Shown here piece after piece: positions 17,772-26,012 of a stretch of 64,000 bases of DNA (the stretch's first letter is position 1; each line of letters opens with the position of its first letter). The notes beneath the pieces were generated by a model. It did no database searches. It was not told where the DNA came from and saw nothing but the letters and a program-made list of their open reading frames with translations. Location: the NCBI RefSeq assembly GCF_014197535.1, contig NZ_JACIFV010000015.1:1-64000 (forward strand), written 5' to 3'. Made by a program: the position numbers and the translations under genes. This stretch comes from Rhizobium aethiopicum. GTDB lineage: Bacteria > Pseudomonadota > Alphaproteobacteria > Rhizobiales > Rhizobiaceae.

Positions 17772-20291
17772 ATGGATACCAAACACGAACACCATCACCA
17801 CAGCCACGGCGACGGTCACTGCCATTGCGGCCATGATCATCAGGAGAAGGCGGCCGAACTGGTGGTCCGCGATCCCGTCTGCGGCATGACGGTCGATCCG
17901 CAAGCCGGCAAACCCTCGTTCGAACATATGGGTCGTCTCTATCATTTCTGCTCCGAGAGCTGCCGGACGAAGTTTGCGGCTCAGCCGCAGGATTACCTGA
18001 CGGCGAAGGATCCCGTCTGCGGCATGGCCGTTGATCGTTCGACGGCAAAATACTTCGTGAAATTCGAGGGCGAAAAATTCTACTTCTGCTCGGCCGCTTG
18101 CCAAACAAAGTTCGAGGCCGACCCCTCGGCCTATCGCAACGGCGCCCGTCCGGCGGCAAAGCCGGCGCCGAAGGGTACGCTTTATACCTGTCCGATGCAT
18201 CCGGAAGTCGTCAGCGACCGGCCTGGCGACTGCCCGAAATGCGGCATGGCGCTGGAGCCGATGGGCATTCCTCCGGCCGACGAAGGAGCGAATCCGGAAC
18301 TTGTCGATTTCGTCAGGCGGCTTTGGGTCAGCGCCATCCTTGCCCTGCCGCTGCTGGCGCTCGGGATGGGACCGATGCTCGGCCTGCCGCTCCGGGAAGC
18401 GATCGGCGAACCGCTGGCGACCTATATTGAGCTATCGCTGGCAACGCCGGTCGTGCTGTGGGCCGCCCTCCCCTTCTTCCGCCGCGCCTGGGCGTCTGTC
18501 GTCAACCGAAGCCCGAACATGTGGACGCTGATCGGCCTCGGCGTCGGCACCGCCTATGTCTACAGCGTCGTCGCTACGCTTGCGCCCGGTCTTTTCCCGA
18601 TGAGCTTTCGCGGCCATAGCGCCACCGTGCCGGTCTATTTCGAGGCGGCCGCCGTCATCGTGGCCCTGGTCTTCGTCGGCCAGGTGCTGGAATTGAAGGC
18701 ACGCGAGCGTACCGGCTCGGCGATCCGCGCTCTGCTCGACCTCGCGCCGAAGACGGCGCGGCGCATCGATGCCGATGGCAGCGAGCGCGACGTGCCGGTA
18801 GAGGAGATTCAGACCGGCGACCGGCTGCGCGTGCGCCCGGGCGAGCGCGTACCGGTCGACGGTTCCGTCCTCGAGGGCCAGTCGACCGTCGACGAATCGA
18901 TGATATCGGGCGAGCCTCTGCCCGTCGAGAAGACGACGGGCGACGGGCTGACCGGCGGCACGATCAACAAGAACGGCTCCCTCGTGATGTCGGCCGAGAA
19001 AGTCGGCGCAGACACTGTGCTGTCGCGCATCGTCGACATGGTCGCCAAGGCGCAGCGTTCGCGAGCGCCTATTCAGGGCGCGGTCGACCGGGTGTCGGCC
19101 GTCTTCGTGCCCGCCGTCGTCGCCATAGCCATGCTTGCATTCGTCGTCTGGGCAGCCATCGGACCGGAGCCGAGCCTGGCAAACGCGCTGCTTGCCGCCG
19201 TCGCCGTTCTGATCATCGCCTGCCCCTGTGCGCTCGGCCTTGCGACACCGATGTCGATCATGATCGCGACCGGGCGCGGCGCTGGTGAAGGCGTGCTGAT
19301 CAAGGACGCCGAAGCGCTGGAGCGCTTTTCCAACGTCGACACGCTGATCGTCGACAAAACCGGCACGCTGACCGAAGGCAAGCCTGTGCTCACCGACATC
19401 GTCGCCGTCGGCGGCGTCGAGGAGAACCGGCTGCTGTCGCTGGCCGCGAGCCTCGAGCGCGGCTCCGAGCATCCCCTGGCCGAAGCGATCGTTGCCGGCG
19501 CCGAAGAGCGCGGTGCCGCCTTCGTGGAGGTGAGCGGCTTCGAGGCGAAGACCGGCAGGGGAGTCCAGGGCATAGCCGACGGCACAAAGGTGGCGCTCGG
19601 CAATGCGGCGCTGCTCGCCCATCTCGGCGTCGATCCTTCGGCGCTGTCGGAGAAGACCGAAGCCCTGCGCGGCGACGGCAAGACGGTGATGTTCGTGACG
19701 ATCGACGGCAAGCTTGCCGGTCTCGTCGCGGTCGCCGACCGGGTCAAGCCGACGACATCGGCCGCGATCAAGGCGCTGCACGACAGCGGGCTGAAGATCA
19801 TCATGGCGACAGGGGACAACGAGCGCACGGCGCGGGCGGTGGCGAAAAGCCTCGGCATCGATGAGGTCCGTGCCGACGTGCTGCCGGAAGGCAAGAAGGC
19901 GCTGATCGAGGAACTTCGCGCCAAAGGCGCCGTGATCGCCATGGCCGGCGACGGGGTCAACGACGCCCCGGCTCTTGCGACCGCCGATGTCGGCATCGCC
20001 ATGGGCACCGGCGCCGATGTTGCAATGGAAAGCGCAGGCATTACCTTGGTCAAAGGCGATCTCAACGGGATCGTCAGGGCGCGGCGGCTGGCGGAGGCGA
20101 CGATGCGCAATATCCGCCAGAATCTCGGCTTCGCCTTCGGCTACAACGCGCTCGGCGTGCCGGTCGCTGCCGGCATCCTTTATCCCGTTTTCGGCTTGCT
20201 GCTCTCGCCGATGATCGCGGCGGCGGCGATGAGCCTCTCGTCCGTATCGGTGATATCAAATGCGCTGAGACTGCGCTTTGCAAAATTATAG
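17772..20291 (+). CDS. copA: Copper-exporting P1B-type ATPase with His-rich head and two YHS domains
   Basis: An 839-residue inner-membrane pump. It has a His-rich N-terminus (residues 4-23), two YHS/TRASH metal domains starting at RDPVCGMTVDP and KDPVCGMAVDR, then a heavy-metal-binding segment (YTCPMHPEV...CPKCGM). The ATPase core carries Cys484-Pro-Cys486, phosphorylated Asp528 in DKTGTLTEG, and Cu(I)-selective residues in the last helices (GYNALGVP and MSLSSVSVISN). It expels Cu(I) from the cytoplasm. ATG 17772 has AGGAGA upstream. It uses YHS modules in place of the usual HMA domains. The rhizobial counterpart with an HmrR regulator is called actP; I use copA as the general name. Confidence 0.9.
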   Translation: MDTKHEHHHHSHGDGHCHCGHDHQEKAAELVVRDPVCGMTVDPQAGKPSFEHMGRLYHFCSESCRTKFAAQPQDYLTAKDPVCGMAVDRSTAKYFVKFEGEKFYFCSAACQTKFEADPSAYRNGARPAAKPAPKGTLYTCPMHPEVVSDRPGDCPKCGMALEPMGIPPADEGANPELVDFVRRLWVSAILALPLLALGMGPMLGLPLREAIGEPLATYIELSLATPVVLWAALPFFRRAWASVVNRSPNMWTLIGLGVGTAYVYSVVATLAPGLFPMSFRGHSATVPVYFEAAAVIVALVFVGQVLELKARERTGSAIRALLDLAPKTARRIDADGSERDVPVEEIQTGDRLRVRPGERVPVDGSVLEGQSTVDESMISGEPLPVEKTTGDGLTGGTINKNGSLVMSAEKVGADTVLSRIVDMVAKAQRSRAPIQGAVDRVSAVFVPAVVAIAMLAFVVWAAIGPEPSLANALLAAVAVLIIACPCALGLATPMSIMIATGRGAGEGVLIKDAEALERFSNVDTLIVDKTGTLTEGKPVLTDIVAVGGVEENRLLSLAASLERGSEHPLAEAIVAGAEERGAAFVEVSGFEAKTGRGVQGIADGTKVALGNAALLAHLGVDPSALSEKTEALRGDGKTVMFVTIDGKLAGLVAVADRVKPTTSAAIKALHDSGLKIIMATGDNERTARAVAKSLGIDEVRADVLPEGKKALIEELRAKGAVIAMAGDGVNDAPALATADVGIAMGTGADVAMESAGITLVKGDLNGIVRARRLAEATMRNIRQNLGFAFGYNALGVPVAAGILYPVFGLLLSPMIAAAAMSLSSVSVISNALRLRFAKL

Positions 20292-20300
20292 GAGACGGCA

Positions 20301-20690
20301 ATGAATATCGGCGAAGCATCTGAGCGGTCCGGCCTGCCTTCGAAGACCATCCGCTACTACGAGGATATCGGCCTGATCCGCCCCGAAAGGGGCGGAAACG
20401 GCTATCGGGACTATGCTGCGGCCGATGTTCACAAGCTGCGCTTTCTGCAGCGTTCGCGCGGCCTCGGCTTCTCCGTCGAGGAATGCCGGCAATTGCTGGC
20501 GCTTTATGAGGACAAAGCCCGGGCGAGCGCCGATGTCAGGGACATTGCCGAGACGAAACTCGGGGAGATCGACCGCAAGATCCGCGAGCTCACGGAACTT
20601 CGCCGCACACTCGAGCATCTCGTGCATGCCTGCCATGGCAACGACCGGCCGGACTGTCCGATTCTCGAAGAGCTCTCGGACGGTCGCTGA
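20301..20690 (+). CDS. hmrR: MerR-family copper-responsive regulator (HmrR/CueR)
   Basis: A 129-residue MerR protein. The winged HTH begins MNIGEASERSGLPSKTIRYY, a dimerising coiled coil follows, and the Cys111/Cys119 loop (CHGNDRPDCPI) has the spacing that in CueR binds one Cu(I) ion. It starts 9 bases after the ATPase stop behind GGAGACGG, so it is in the same operon. It should bind the dyad at 17708-17728 and switch the operon on when copper rises, giving autoregulation. It could sense Ag or Au ions as well. Confidence 0.9.
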   Translation: MNIGEASERSGLPSKTIRYYEDIGLIRPERGGNGYRDYAAADVHKLRFLQRSRGLGFSVEECRQLLALYEDKARASADVRDIAETKLGEIDRKIRELTELRRTLEHLVHACHGNDRPDCPILEELSDGR

Positions 20691-20712
20691 CCGCCTTAGA
20701 AACGCCGGAAGG

Positions 20713-20997
20713 CTAGCTGAACGTCCTGAAGGGAGCCTGCTCGGCGGGTTCGTCCTCGTCGCCGTCATCAAGCACGCCTTCATCGAGACGATGCTTGATC
20801 GCAAGCGCGTAGATCACGTCGAGAATATTGCGGTCCCTGAGATGAGGATCGGTCAGAGCGAGAAGAGAAGCCCTGACGATCTTCTTGCTGGTGGCTTTCG
20901 AGCACCGCGCCTTGACGAAATCATAGAGTGCCTCACCCGTCAGCCCTTCCATGGCGCCGTCCACGAGAGCTTCGTAGACCCGCTTCTTTTCCTTCAT
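20713..20997 (-). CDS. Small hypothetical protein
   Basis: A 94-residue protein with no family I recognise. It starts MKEKKRVYEALVDGAMEGL, is mostly helical, and ends in an acidic tail (DDGDEDEPAEQ). The ribosome site GGGGAAG lies eight bases upstream of the ATG, and codon use matches the neighbours, so it is probably a real gene. It is convergent with hmrR (22 bases apart) and divergent from the ECF sigma gene. No signal peptide or membrane segment is seen. Confidence 0.65.
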   Translation of the reverse strand: MKEKKRVYEALVDGAMEGLTGEALYDFVKARCSKATSKKIVRASLLALTDPHLRDRNILDVIYALAIKHRLDEGVLDDGDEDEPAEQAPFRTFS

Positions 20998-21148
20998 TCT
21001 TTATCTTCCCCTGCAAATCAGCGGCGTGATGATCTGTCATGTAATTGTCATAAACAATCGCCGATTTAGGGCGCACATGTGCTCGCGGGTGCTATTTCCC
21101 TCCGGTTCTTCGGCGGCAATCCGGCCGGCATGATTTTTTTATGCCGCC

Positions 21149-21178
21149 GGGAATAAAATCCGCCGCGCTTGCGTATAC
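21149..21178 (+). promoter_or_regulatory. Candidate ECF-sigma-dependent promoter
   Basis: GGGAATAAAA (21149-21158) is followed 16 bases after GGGAATA by CGTATAC (21172-21178), which resembles a -35/-10 pair of ECF-type promoters with an AAT-containing -35. It directly precedes the ECF sigma gene, consistent with autoregulation. The -10 ends only six bases before the ATG at 21185, so the transcript would be leaderless or translation would begin further in. Confidence 0.45.
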
Positions 21179-21184
21179 TCAAGC

Positions 21185-21724
21185 ATGGAACGCAAAGACC
21201 GCCCCTTCGATGTCATCGGACAGCTTGCAGCGCTGAGGCGCTACGCTCGCGCGCTGGTGCGCAACTCGGATGAGGCGGAGGATCTGGTGCATGATGCTCT
21301 GGTGCGCGCCTTCGAGAAGAGAAAGAGCTTCCGAAGCGGCGGTAATCTGCGCACCTGGCTGCTTTCCATCCTGCACAATGCCCATATCGATCGTCTTCGC
21401 CGGAATCGGTCGCTGACGCGTCGCCACGACGAAGCGGTTGTCGAAGCCGAGCAGTCGCTGCCGGCCGGCCAGGAACATGCCGTGCGCCTGCAGCAGGTGC
21501 GCGACGCCTTCTTCGACCTGCCGGAGGAGCAGCGCGAGGCGCTGCATCTCGTTGCCATCGAAGACCTTTCCTATCAGGAAGCCGCTAATGCGCTCGGTAT
21601 TCCGATCGGCACGCTGATGTCGCGCATCTCCCGCGCCCGGGCGCAGCTGCGCGAATTCGAGGAGAAGACGCCGCGCGTTTCGCATCTCAAATTAATCGGA
21701 GGGAGCGGCAATGAAAGCAGTTGA
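21185..21724 (+). CDS. ECF-type RNA polymerase sigma factor
   Basis: A 179-residue sigma-70-family factor. Region 2 is at about residues 12-80 (YARALVRNSDEAEDLVHDAL, then RTWLLSILHNAHIDRLRR) and region 4 at about 105-165 (FFDLPEEQREALHLVAIEDL and YQEAANALGIPIGTLMSRI). It directs RNA polymerase to a small stress regulon. It overlaps the next gene by 14 bases and that gene looks like its membrane anti-sigma factor. The ATG has no ribosome site and lies almost on the predicted transcription start. The inducing signal is unknown. Confidence 0.9.
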   Translation: MERKDRPFDVIGQLAALRRYARALVRNSDEAEDLVHDALVRAFEKRKSFRSGGNLRTWLLSILHNAHIDRLRRNRSLTRRHDEAVVEAEQSLPAGQEHAVRLQQVRDAFFDLPEEQREALHLVAIEDLSYQEAANALGIPIGTLMSRISRARAQLREFEEKTPRVSHLKLIGGSGNESS

Positions 21725-22478
21725 TCCGATCATCGATGCCGATCTCGACGCCTATGTGGATGGCGAGCTCGATGTCGCCCGCCGTATTCAGGTCGAGTCC
21801 TATCTCTCGGAGAATCCAGCGATTGCCGCTAAGGTTATGGCCGATCTCAGCATGAAGGGTGAGCTGCGCCTGGCGCTTGCCGGCGAAAATGCCTTCGGCC
21901 GTGCCGAGACCCGCGATGCCGCTCGCCGGCTGGAACGCGGCCTTTCCTATGGCCGCATCCTCCAGTCCATGCAGCGCATCGCCGCCGTCGGCATTCTGGT
22001 CACCGCCGGCTGGGTGGCGCATAATTCCTTCGGCGCCTTTTCGGCGACCGAGGTGGCTGCTTCCGTTCCGGCCCCCGCCTATGTCGAGGATGCCGTCCGC
22101 GCCTATCAGACCGCGGCCCTGCGCGCCTCGATGCCGTCGCAGACCCCGACCAGCTATAGCGCCGAGGACATACGCGCCGCCACCGCGATCGTCATGCCCG
22201 AATTGCCGAAAGACTGGAAGATCGCCGACGTGCAGATATTCCCGTCCGAATTCGGCCCGAGCGTCGAGATGGCGATCAAGTTGGCCGATGGAAAGCGGCT
22301 CTCGCTTTTCGCCGTCCGTCCGGGAGCCTTCGAGGTCCGGCCGGTCAGCCATCTCGCACTCGAAAAAGCGGAAGCCGCCTATTGGCAGATCGGCGAGGTC
22401 GCCTATGCGCTGATCGCCGACGATAGCGGACTCAATCTCGATCAGGCGGCCGAACGACTCGCCCGTTCGCTCTACTAG
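21711..22478 (+). CDS. Membrane-anchored anti-sigma factor
   Basis: A 255-residue protein with a short cytoplasmic N-terminus that resembles anti-sigma domains (DADLDAYVDGELDVARRIQ), one membrane helix at about residues 87-106 (RIAAVGILVTAGWVAHNSF), and a periplasmic domain of about 145 residues. No HxxxCxxC motif is present, so it is not a zinc-binding anti-sigma of the ZAS type. The 14-base overlap with the sigma gene and a GGAGGGAGCGGCA ribosome site inside that gene indicate translational coupling. It should hold the sigma factor at the membrane until a periplasmic signal releases it. Confidence 0.8.
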   Translation: MKAVDPIIDADLDAYVDGELDVARRIQVESYLSENPAIAAKVMADLSMKGELRLALAGENAFGRAETRDAARRLERGLSYGRILQSMQRIAAVGILVTAGWVAHNSFGAFSATEVAASVPAPAYVEDAVRAYQTAALRASMPSQTPTSYSAEDIRAATAIVMPELPKDWKIADVQIFPSEFGPSVEMAIKLADGKRLSLFAVRPGAFEVRPVSHLALEKAEAAYWQIGEVAYALIADDSGLNLDQAAERLARSLY

Positions 22479-22498
22479 TTCAAACCGAGGAGATCAGC

Positions 22499-23209
22499 AT
22501 GAACCCGATCAATCCCCGATACGGAGCCGTCGCCGGCTCACAGGCCCTCTTCGACGAGGGTCTGCGCCAGCATATGCTGCGCGTCTACAACTATATGGGC
22601 CTTGGGCTCGTCATAACGGGCATCGTTGCCTTCATCGTCGGCTCGACGCCGGCGCTTTATGTACCGATCTTCGGCTCACCGCTGAAATGGGTGGTGATGC
22701 TGGCGCCGCTCGCCTTCGTCTTCTTCTTCTCCTTCCGCATCCAGACGATGTCGGCGAGCACCGCCCAGATCACCTTCTGGGCCTTCTGCGCCGTGATGGG
22801 CCTGTCGCTTGCCTCCGTCTTCCTGGTCTTCACCAAGACGAGCATCGCCCAGACCTTCTTCATCACCGCGGCCATGTTCGGCTCCATCAGCCTTTACGGC
22901 TACACGACCAAGCGTGACCTCTCGAAGATGGGCTCGTTCCTGATGATGGGCCTCTTCGGCATCATCATCGCCGCCATCGTCAACATCTTCCTGGGCTCGA
23001 GCGCGCTGCAGTTCGCTATTTCGGTGATCGGTATCGTCGTTTTCGTCGGTCTGACTGCCTACGACACCCAGAACATCAAGGAACAATATTCGGAAAATTA
23101 CGATCAGGAATCGAACCAGAAGCTTGCCGTCTTCGGTGCGCTCTCGCTCTACCTGAACTTCGTCAACATCTTCCAGCTTCTGCTCAACTTCACCGGCGAG
23201 CGGGAATAG
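22499..23209 (+). CDS. Bax inhibitor-1/YccA-family membrane protein
   Basis: A 236-residue inner-membrane protein with about seven hydrophobic helices and the BI-1 signature near the C-terminus (GLTAYDTQNIKEQY, where the conserved Asp lies). BI-1 relatives leak calcium or protons in a pH-dependent way, and in bacteria YccA modulates FtsH. It starts 20 bases after the anti-sigma gene behind GAGGAGATC, so it is probably in the sigma operon, and it is followed by a strong terminator. Membrane stress is therefore a plausible trigger for the operon, by inference from context. Confidence 0.88.
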   Translation: MNPINPRYGAVAGSQALFDEGLRQHMLRVYNYMGLGLVITGIVAFIVGSTPALYVPIFGSPLKWVVMLAPLAFVFFFSFRIQTMSASTAQITFWAFCAVMGLSLASVFLVFTKTSIAQTFFITAAMFGSISLYGYTTKRDLSKMGSFLMMGLFGIIIAAIVNIFLGSSALQFAISVIGIVVFVGLTAYDTQNIKEQYSENYDQESNQKLAVFGALSLYLNFVNIFQLLLNFTGERE

Positions 23210-23296
23210 GATCGCGCTTCTGGGGGCAATGGAAGCGCAAGAGCGTCCGGTCTGCAATCTGTGACAGGATCGCAGACCGGGCGTTCACTCTCAAAG

Positions 23297-23329
23297 ACAC
23301 GGCCGGACGTCGACCCGGCCGTGTTTTTT
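23297..23329 (+). terminator. Rho-independent terminator after the BI-1 gene
   Basis: A ten-base perfect stem, ACACGGCCGG (23297-23306) with CCGGCCGTGT (23315-23324), and an eight-base loop are followed by a T-run at 23324-23329. It ends the sigma/anti-sigma/BI-1 operon and faces the convergent DUF1612 gene that stops at 23333. Confidence 0.85.
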
Positions 23330-23332
23330 ATT

Positions 23333-24466
23333 TCAGATGATGCCCCATGCGCGATAGCGGCCGCGGCCGGTGATTTCACGAATGCCAATCTCGTTGACGA
23401 GGTTCAGCGCGCCGCGCGGCGTGATGCGCAGATGACGGGCGATCATCGCTGCCGATACCATCGGCCGCGACAGGATGAAATCGGCAAGCTCCGGCAGGCT
23501 GCTGTTCGAGCGACGGCCGCGAAAGCGCAGCTCCATTTGCGTGCGGGCCAGCGACAACCGATCGATTTCCTTGAGGCCGGCCGCCGCAGCCAGCTGCATC
23601 GCTTCGAGAAAAGCTTGCAGCCGCGTCGCCCGGTCGCGGGCCCGACGCCGCTCGTGGCGCACCAATTTCAGCCCGCCGTAAAAGGAAAAGAGATGCGAAG
23701 CGACCTTGCCGCGGGCGCGCAGGTAGCTTTCGACCAGAAGCCCGCCGAGCCAATGCTGACGCCGCAAAGGCTCGATCCTGTCCCAGGCTTCGAACAGGAT
23801 GACGGCGCCGAGAACCGGCGGCAGGCTGTCGGCCAAGGGCAGCACGCCCCGCCACTCCGCGAGCCGCTGCTCCTCATCCCATTCCTCGTCGCCCAACAGG
23901 CCGAGAGGGTCATCGTTGCGCTTGACTGGAGATATTGCGGCCGCCTCGCCGGACGGCGCTTTGCCCGTATGGATGTCGATGAGCTTCTGCGAGCGGGCAA
24001 GAATCGCATCGATCTCGGCCAACTCGGCAGCGAGCGGCGCATCTTCATTCTCGCCCTCTTCGTCGGCCCCGACCGCAATCGCCTGGCTCTTGGCCTCGTG
24101 AGTGATGCCCTCCCCTTCCCCCGCGGTCGCGGTCAGCGTTGCCAGCCCCGAGGCGCCGAGCGCCCAGGACGGTTCGCCGGTCCAGATGCGCCGACGCGTC
24201 CGCAGCACCGAATGGGCGATCGTCAGTTCGTGGCTGGGAGCGCGGCTATCCATATGCGCGTCGTGCAGAACGAGGTCCTCGACGTGGACGAGCTCGCCGG
24301 CGACCCATAGCGCACCTGCGGCATCGAAGAAGTGGCTGCGTTCGGCAAATCCCTCACCAACCGACGAGCGCAACACCCGCTCGTCCAGCCGCGCCACCGC
24401 ATCCTCCGCCGCGGCAAGCAATGGCAGCAGGATTTGGAGCATTACACCGTCGATATCGTAGCGCAT
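23333..24466 (-). CDS. Rhizobial DUF1612 / helix-turn-helix domain protein
   Basis: A 377-residue cytoplasmic protein resembling plasmid-borne rhizobial proteins with a DUF1612 domain. The N-terminal half contains conserved segments such as ARLDERVLRSSVGEGF and GELVHVEDLVLHDAHMD, and the C-terminus has a helix-turn-helix at about residues 325-370 (MVSAAMIARHLRITPRGALN). The biochemical role is unknown; the C-terminal domain suggests DNA binding. ATG 24466 opens directly on the family N-terminus, but the frame extends to 24523 and neither start has a strong ribosome site. It lies just downstream of repC in the same direction, which suggests a link to the replicon, though this is only context. 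Confidence 0.7.
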   Translation of the reverse strand: MRYDIDGVMLQILLPLLAAAEDAVARLDERVLRSSVGEGFAERSHFFDAAGALWVAGELVHVEDLVLHDAHMDSRAPSHELTIAHSVLRTRRRIWTGEPSWALGASGLATLTATAGEGEGITHEAKSQAIAVGADEEGENEDAPLAAELAEIDAILARSQKLIDIHTGKAPSGEAAAISPVKRNDDPLGLLGDEEWDEEQRLAEWRGVLPLADSLPPVLGAVILFEAWDRIEPLRRQHWLGGLLVESYLRARGKVASHLFSFYGGLKLVRHERRRARDRATRLQAFLEAMQLAAAAGLKEIDRLSLARTQMELRFRGRRSNSSLPELADFILSRPMVSAAMIARHLRITPRGALNLVNEIGIREITGRGRYRAWGII

Positions 24467-24640
24467 TGTTAAGCTTTGCGGTTTTTCACAAATGGAAGCA
24501 AAAGGGCAGTTTTCTTCCGCCATCTATGACATGGTTAACGGTTCGTTTCAACAAAGTGCGGGAAGGAAGCGAAGAAGATGGCCGATGGCCGATCCACAAT
24601 CCCTTTAACCGCTGCGACTGGCGCGAAGCTTTTGGGCCGT

Positions 24641-25858
24641 TCATCCCGTTTTTCTCGCCATCGGGGGACCATTGGCCCGCATCAACGCCATCAACATCGG
24701 ACCGAGCGAGAACTCACCGCGCTCCGCTCGCCGCGTCAGATCACGCAGGTAGCCGCCCGCCGAATTGATATGGCCGCCGCGTTCCAGAATGCAGGCGATC
24801 ACAGTGGCAGCATTTTCCGGCCCCATGACATCGCAGGCCTGCTGATAGGCGCTGGGGCTGACGCCGAGGGTTGAACGGACGACGACGGCGGCGGCCATCA
24901 AATCCCGCCAGCTGCCGATGCCGCCGCCCGGCCCATAGGCAACAATCTCGGGGCAGGCCTGCAGCACCATGGCAAGGGGGAAGGATTTCGGCGGCTCCCG
25001 CCGCGGCCGCGGTTCTTCCTCCGGCTTTGCGCCCTGCTTCGGTTCGAAGCTTGGTTCAAGTTCAGATATGGGGTGTGGGTTTGAATTATGTATGTGCCAA
25101 CCGTTTCGGCTGTCATTGGCGTCTGTTTTTTTTGCTTTTGTCTTCGATTCCAGCGTCTTGACGATTAGTTCGCGGAAGGCTTCGAGATCGGTCAGCAGGT
25201 TCTGGAGCTCCGCGGTCGACGGACGGCGCGGCAGGCTTGCCGAGAGGCGATTGAAATGCTGCTGCATCTCGATCCATTCGCCGGCAATTTCTTCTTCCAG
25301 CGCGATCTCGATGAGCTTGGTGATGTCACGCCGGCAAAGGCTCAGCCGCTCTCTCAGGCGCTTCCATTCGAGCTTGTCGGCCAGCACCTGCGCCGCCTGG
25401 GCTTCGATCTCGCGAGCGCGCACGAGGAGTGGCGCCAGGCTGAAGCCGAAGGCCTCCCCGAGCCCGCCCTCGCCGTTGCGGCGGGCAAACCGTTTTCCGT
25501 TCGGACTGTCCCGCCGGATGATCAGGCCGGCCTCCACCAGCATCGCCAGGTTTCGGCGCAGCGTGGTGCCGGCCATGCCATGGGTGCGCAGTGACAATTG
25601 CTCGTTCGACGGAAAGACCACGAAACCGTTGGCCTCGGCAATCTCGTTCTTCGGATAGAAGGTCAACAGCGCGTTGAGAACGGCAAGCGCCCGGTCGGAC
25701 ACGCCGATCATGCTCTTTGCTTCGCAGAGCGCGCGAAAGATCTTCCATTTGTCGACCGATGCGTCCGGATCGACTTTGCTGGCATTTTCCTGGCTTGCCA
25801 GCATGCCAAACGTCATCGATCGCCGCCCAAAGGGCGTCGATACATATTGAGGCTCCAT
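24641..25858 (-). CDS. repC: Replication initiator RepC
   Basis: A 405-residue initiator of a repABC replicon. Family marks are the start MEPQYVSTPFGRR, a winged-helix DNA-binding region (about residues 65-150, including AGTTLRRNLAMLVEAGLI and RRDSPNGKR), and the C-terminal block VLQACPEIVAYGPGG followed by VMGPENAATVIACILERGG. RepC is essential and rate-limiting, and binds the origin inside its own gene. ATG 25858 has GGTGAGGG at an ideal distance; a GTG nine bases upstream is less likely. Expression is limited by the antisense RNA encoded at 25953-26004 and by RepA/RepB repression of the operon. Confidence 0.95.
   Translation of the reverse strand: MEPQYVSTPFGRRSMTFGMLASQENASKVDPDASVDKWKIFRALCEAKSMIGVSDRALAVLNALLTFYPKNEIAEANGFVVFPSNEQLSLRTHGMAGTTLRRNLAMLVEAGLIIRRDSPNGKRFARRNGEGGLGEAFGFSLAPLLVRAREIEAQAAQVLADKLEWKRLRERLSLCRRDITKLIEIALEEEIAGEWIEMQQHFNRLSASLPRRPSTAELQNLLTDLEAFRELIVKTLESKTKAKKTDANDSRNGWHIHNSNPHPISELEPSFEPKQGAKPEEEPRPRREPPKSFPLAMVLQACPEIVAYGPGGGIGSWRDLMAAAVVVRSTLGVSPSAYQQACDVMGPENAATVIACILERGGHINSAGGYLRDLTRRAERGEFSLGPMLMALMRANGPPMARKTG
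25050..25165. other. Probable replication origin (oriV) inside repC
   Basis: Within otherwise GC-rich repC this stretch is strikingly AT-rich, with ATTATGTATGTG near 25085 and an eight-base T-run near 25128. Known repABC plasmids have their origin in an AT-rich segment of the repC coding sequence, at about this position. No iterons are evident. The limits are approximate. Confidence 0.6.
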
Positions 25859-25917
25859 GTCCCTCACCTTTTTTCAAGGCAAAAGAAATCTACCACCCAA
25901 AAGGATGCCGAAGATGC

Positions 25918-25946
25918 TTGACACTGATTCGAGGAAGTGCGATTCT
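25918..25946 (+). promoter_or_regulatory. Promoter of the antisense ctRNA
   Basis: A consensus -35 TTGACA (25918-25923) and a -10 GATTCT (25941-25946) are separated by exactly 17 bases. They read against repABC inside the repB-repC gap, the position of the strong ctRNA promoter in this plasmid family. Confidence 0.8.
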
Positions 25947-25952
25947 CAGATT

Positions 25953-26004
25953 GTCCAGATATGAGAAAGGCTTCCGCGACGGCAACGTTCGGAGGCTTTT
26001 TTCT
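25953..26004 (+). ncRNA. Counter-transcribed RNA (ctRNA, incompatibility RNA) against repC
   Basis: About 50 nucleotides would be transcribed from the promoter at 25918-25946. The transcript ends in a GC-rich hairpin (GCTTCCGCG at 25970-25978 pairing imperfectly with CGTTCGGAGGC at 25986-25996) and a T-run. It is complementary to the repC leader in the repB-repC gap. Known ctRNAs of repABC plasmids block repC expression and determine incompatibility. The 5' end is estimated from the promoter. Confidence 0.78.
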
Positions 26005-26012
26005 TTTGCGGC

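Noticed and set aside
18432..19781. Minus-strand frame of 449 codons opposite the copper ATPase
   Set aside because: Arg/Asp/His-rich composition without motifs, typical of an antisense shadow.
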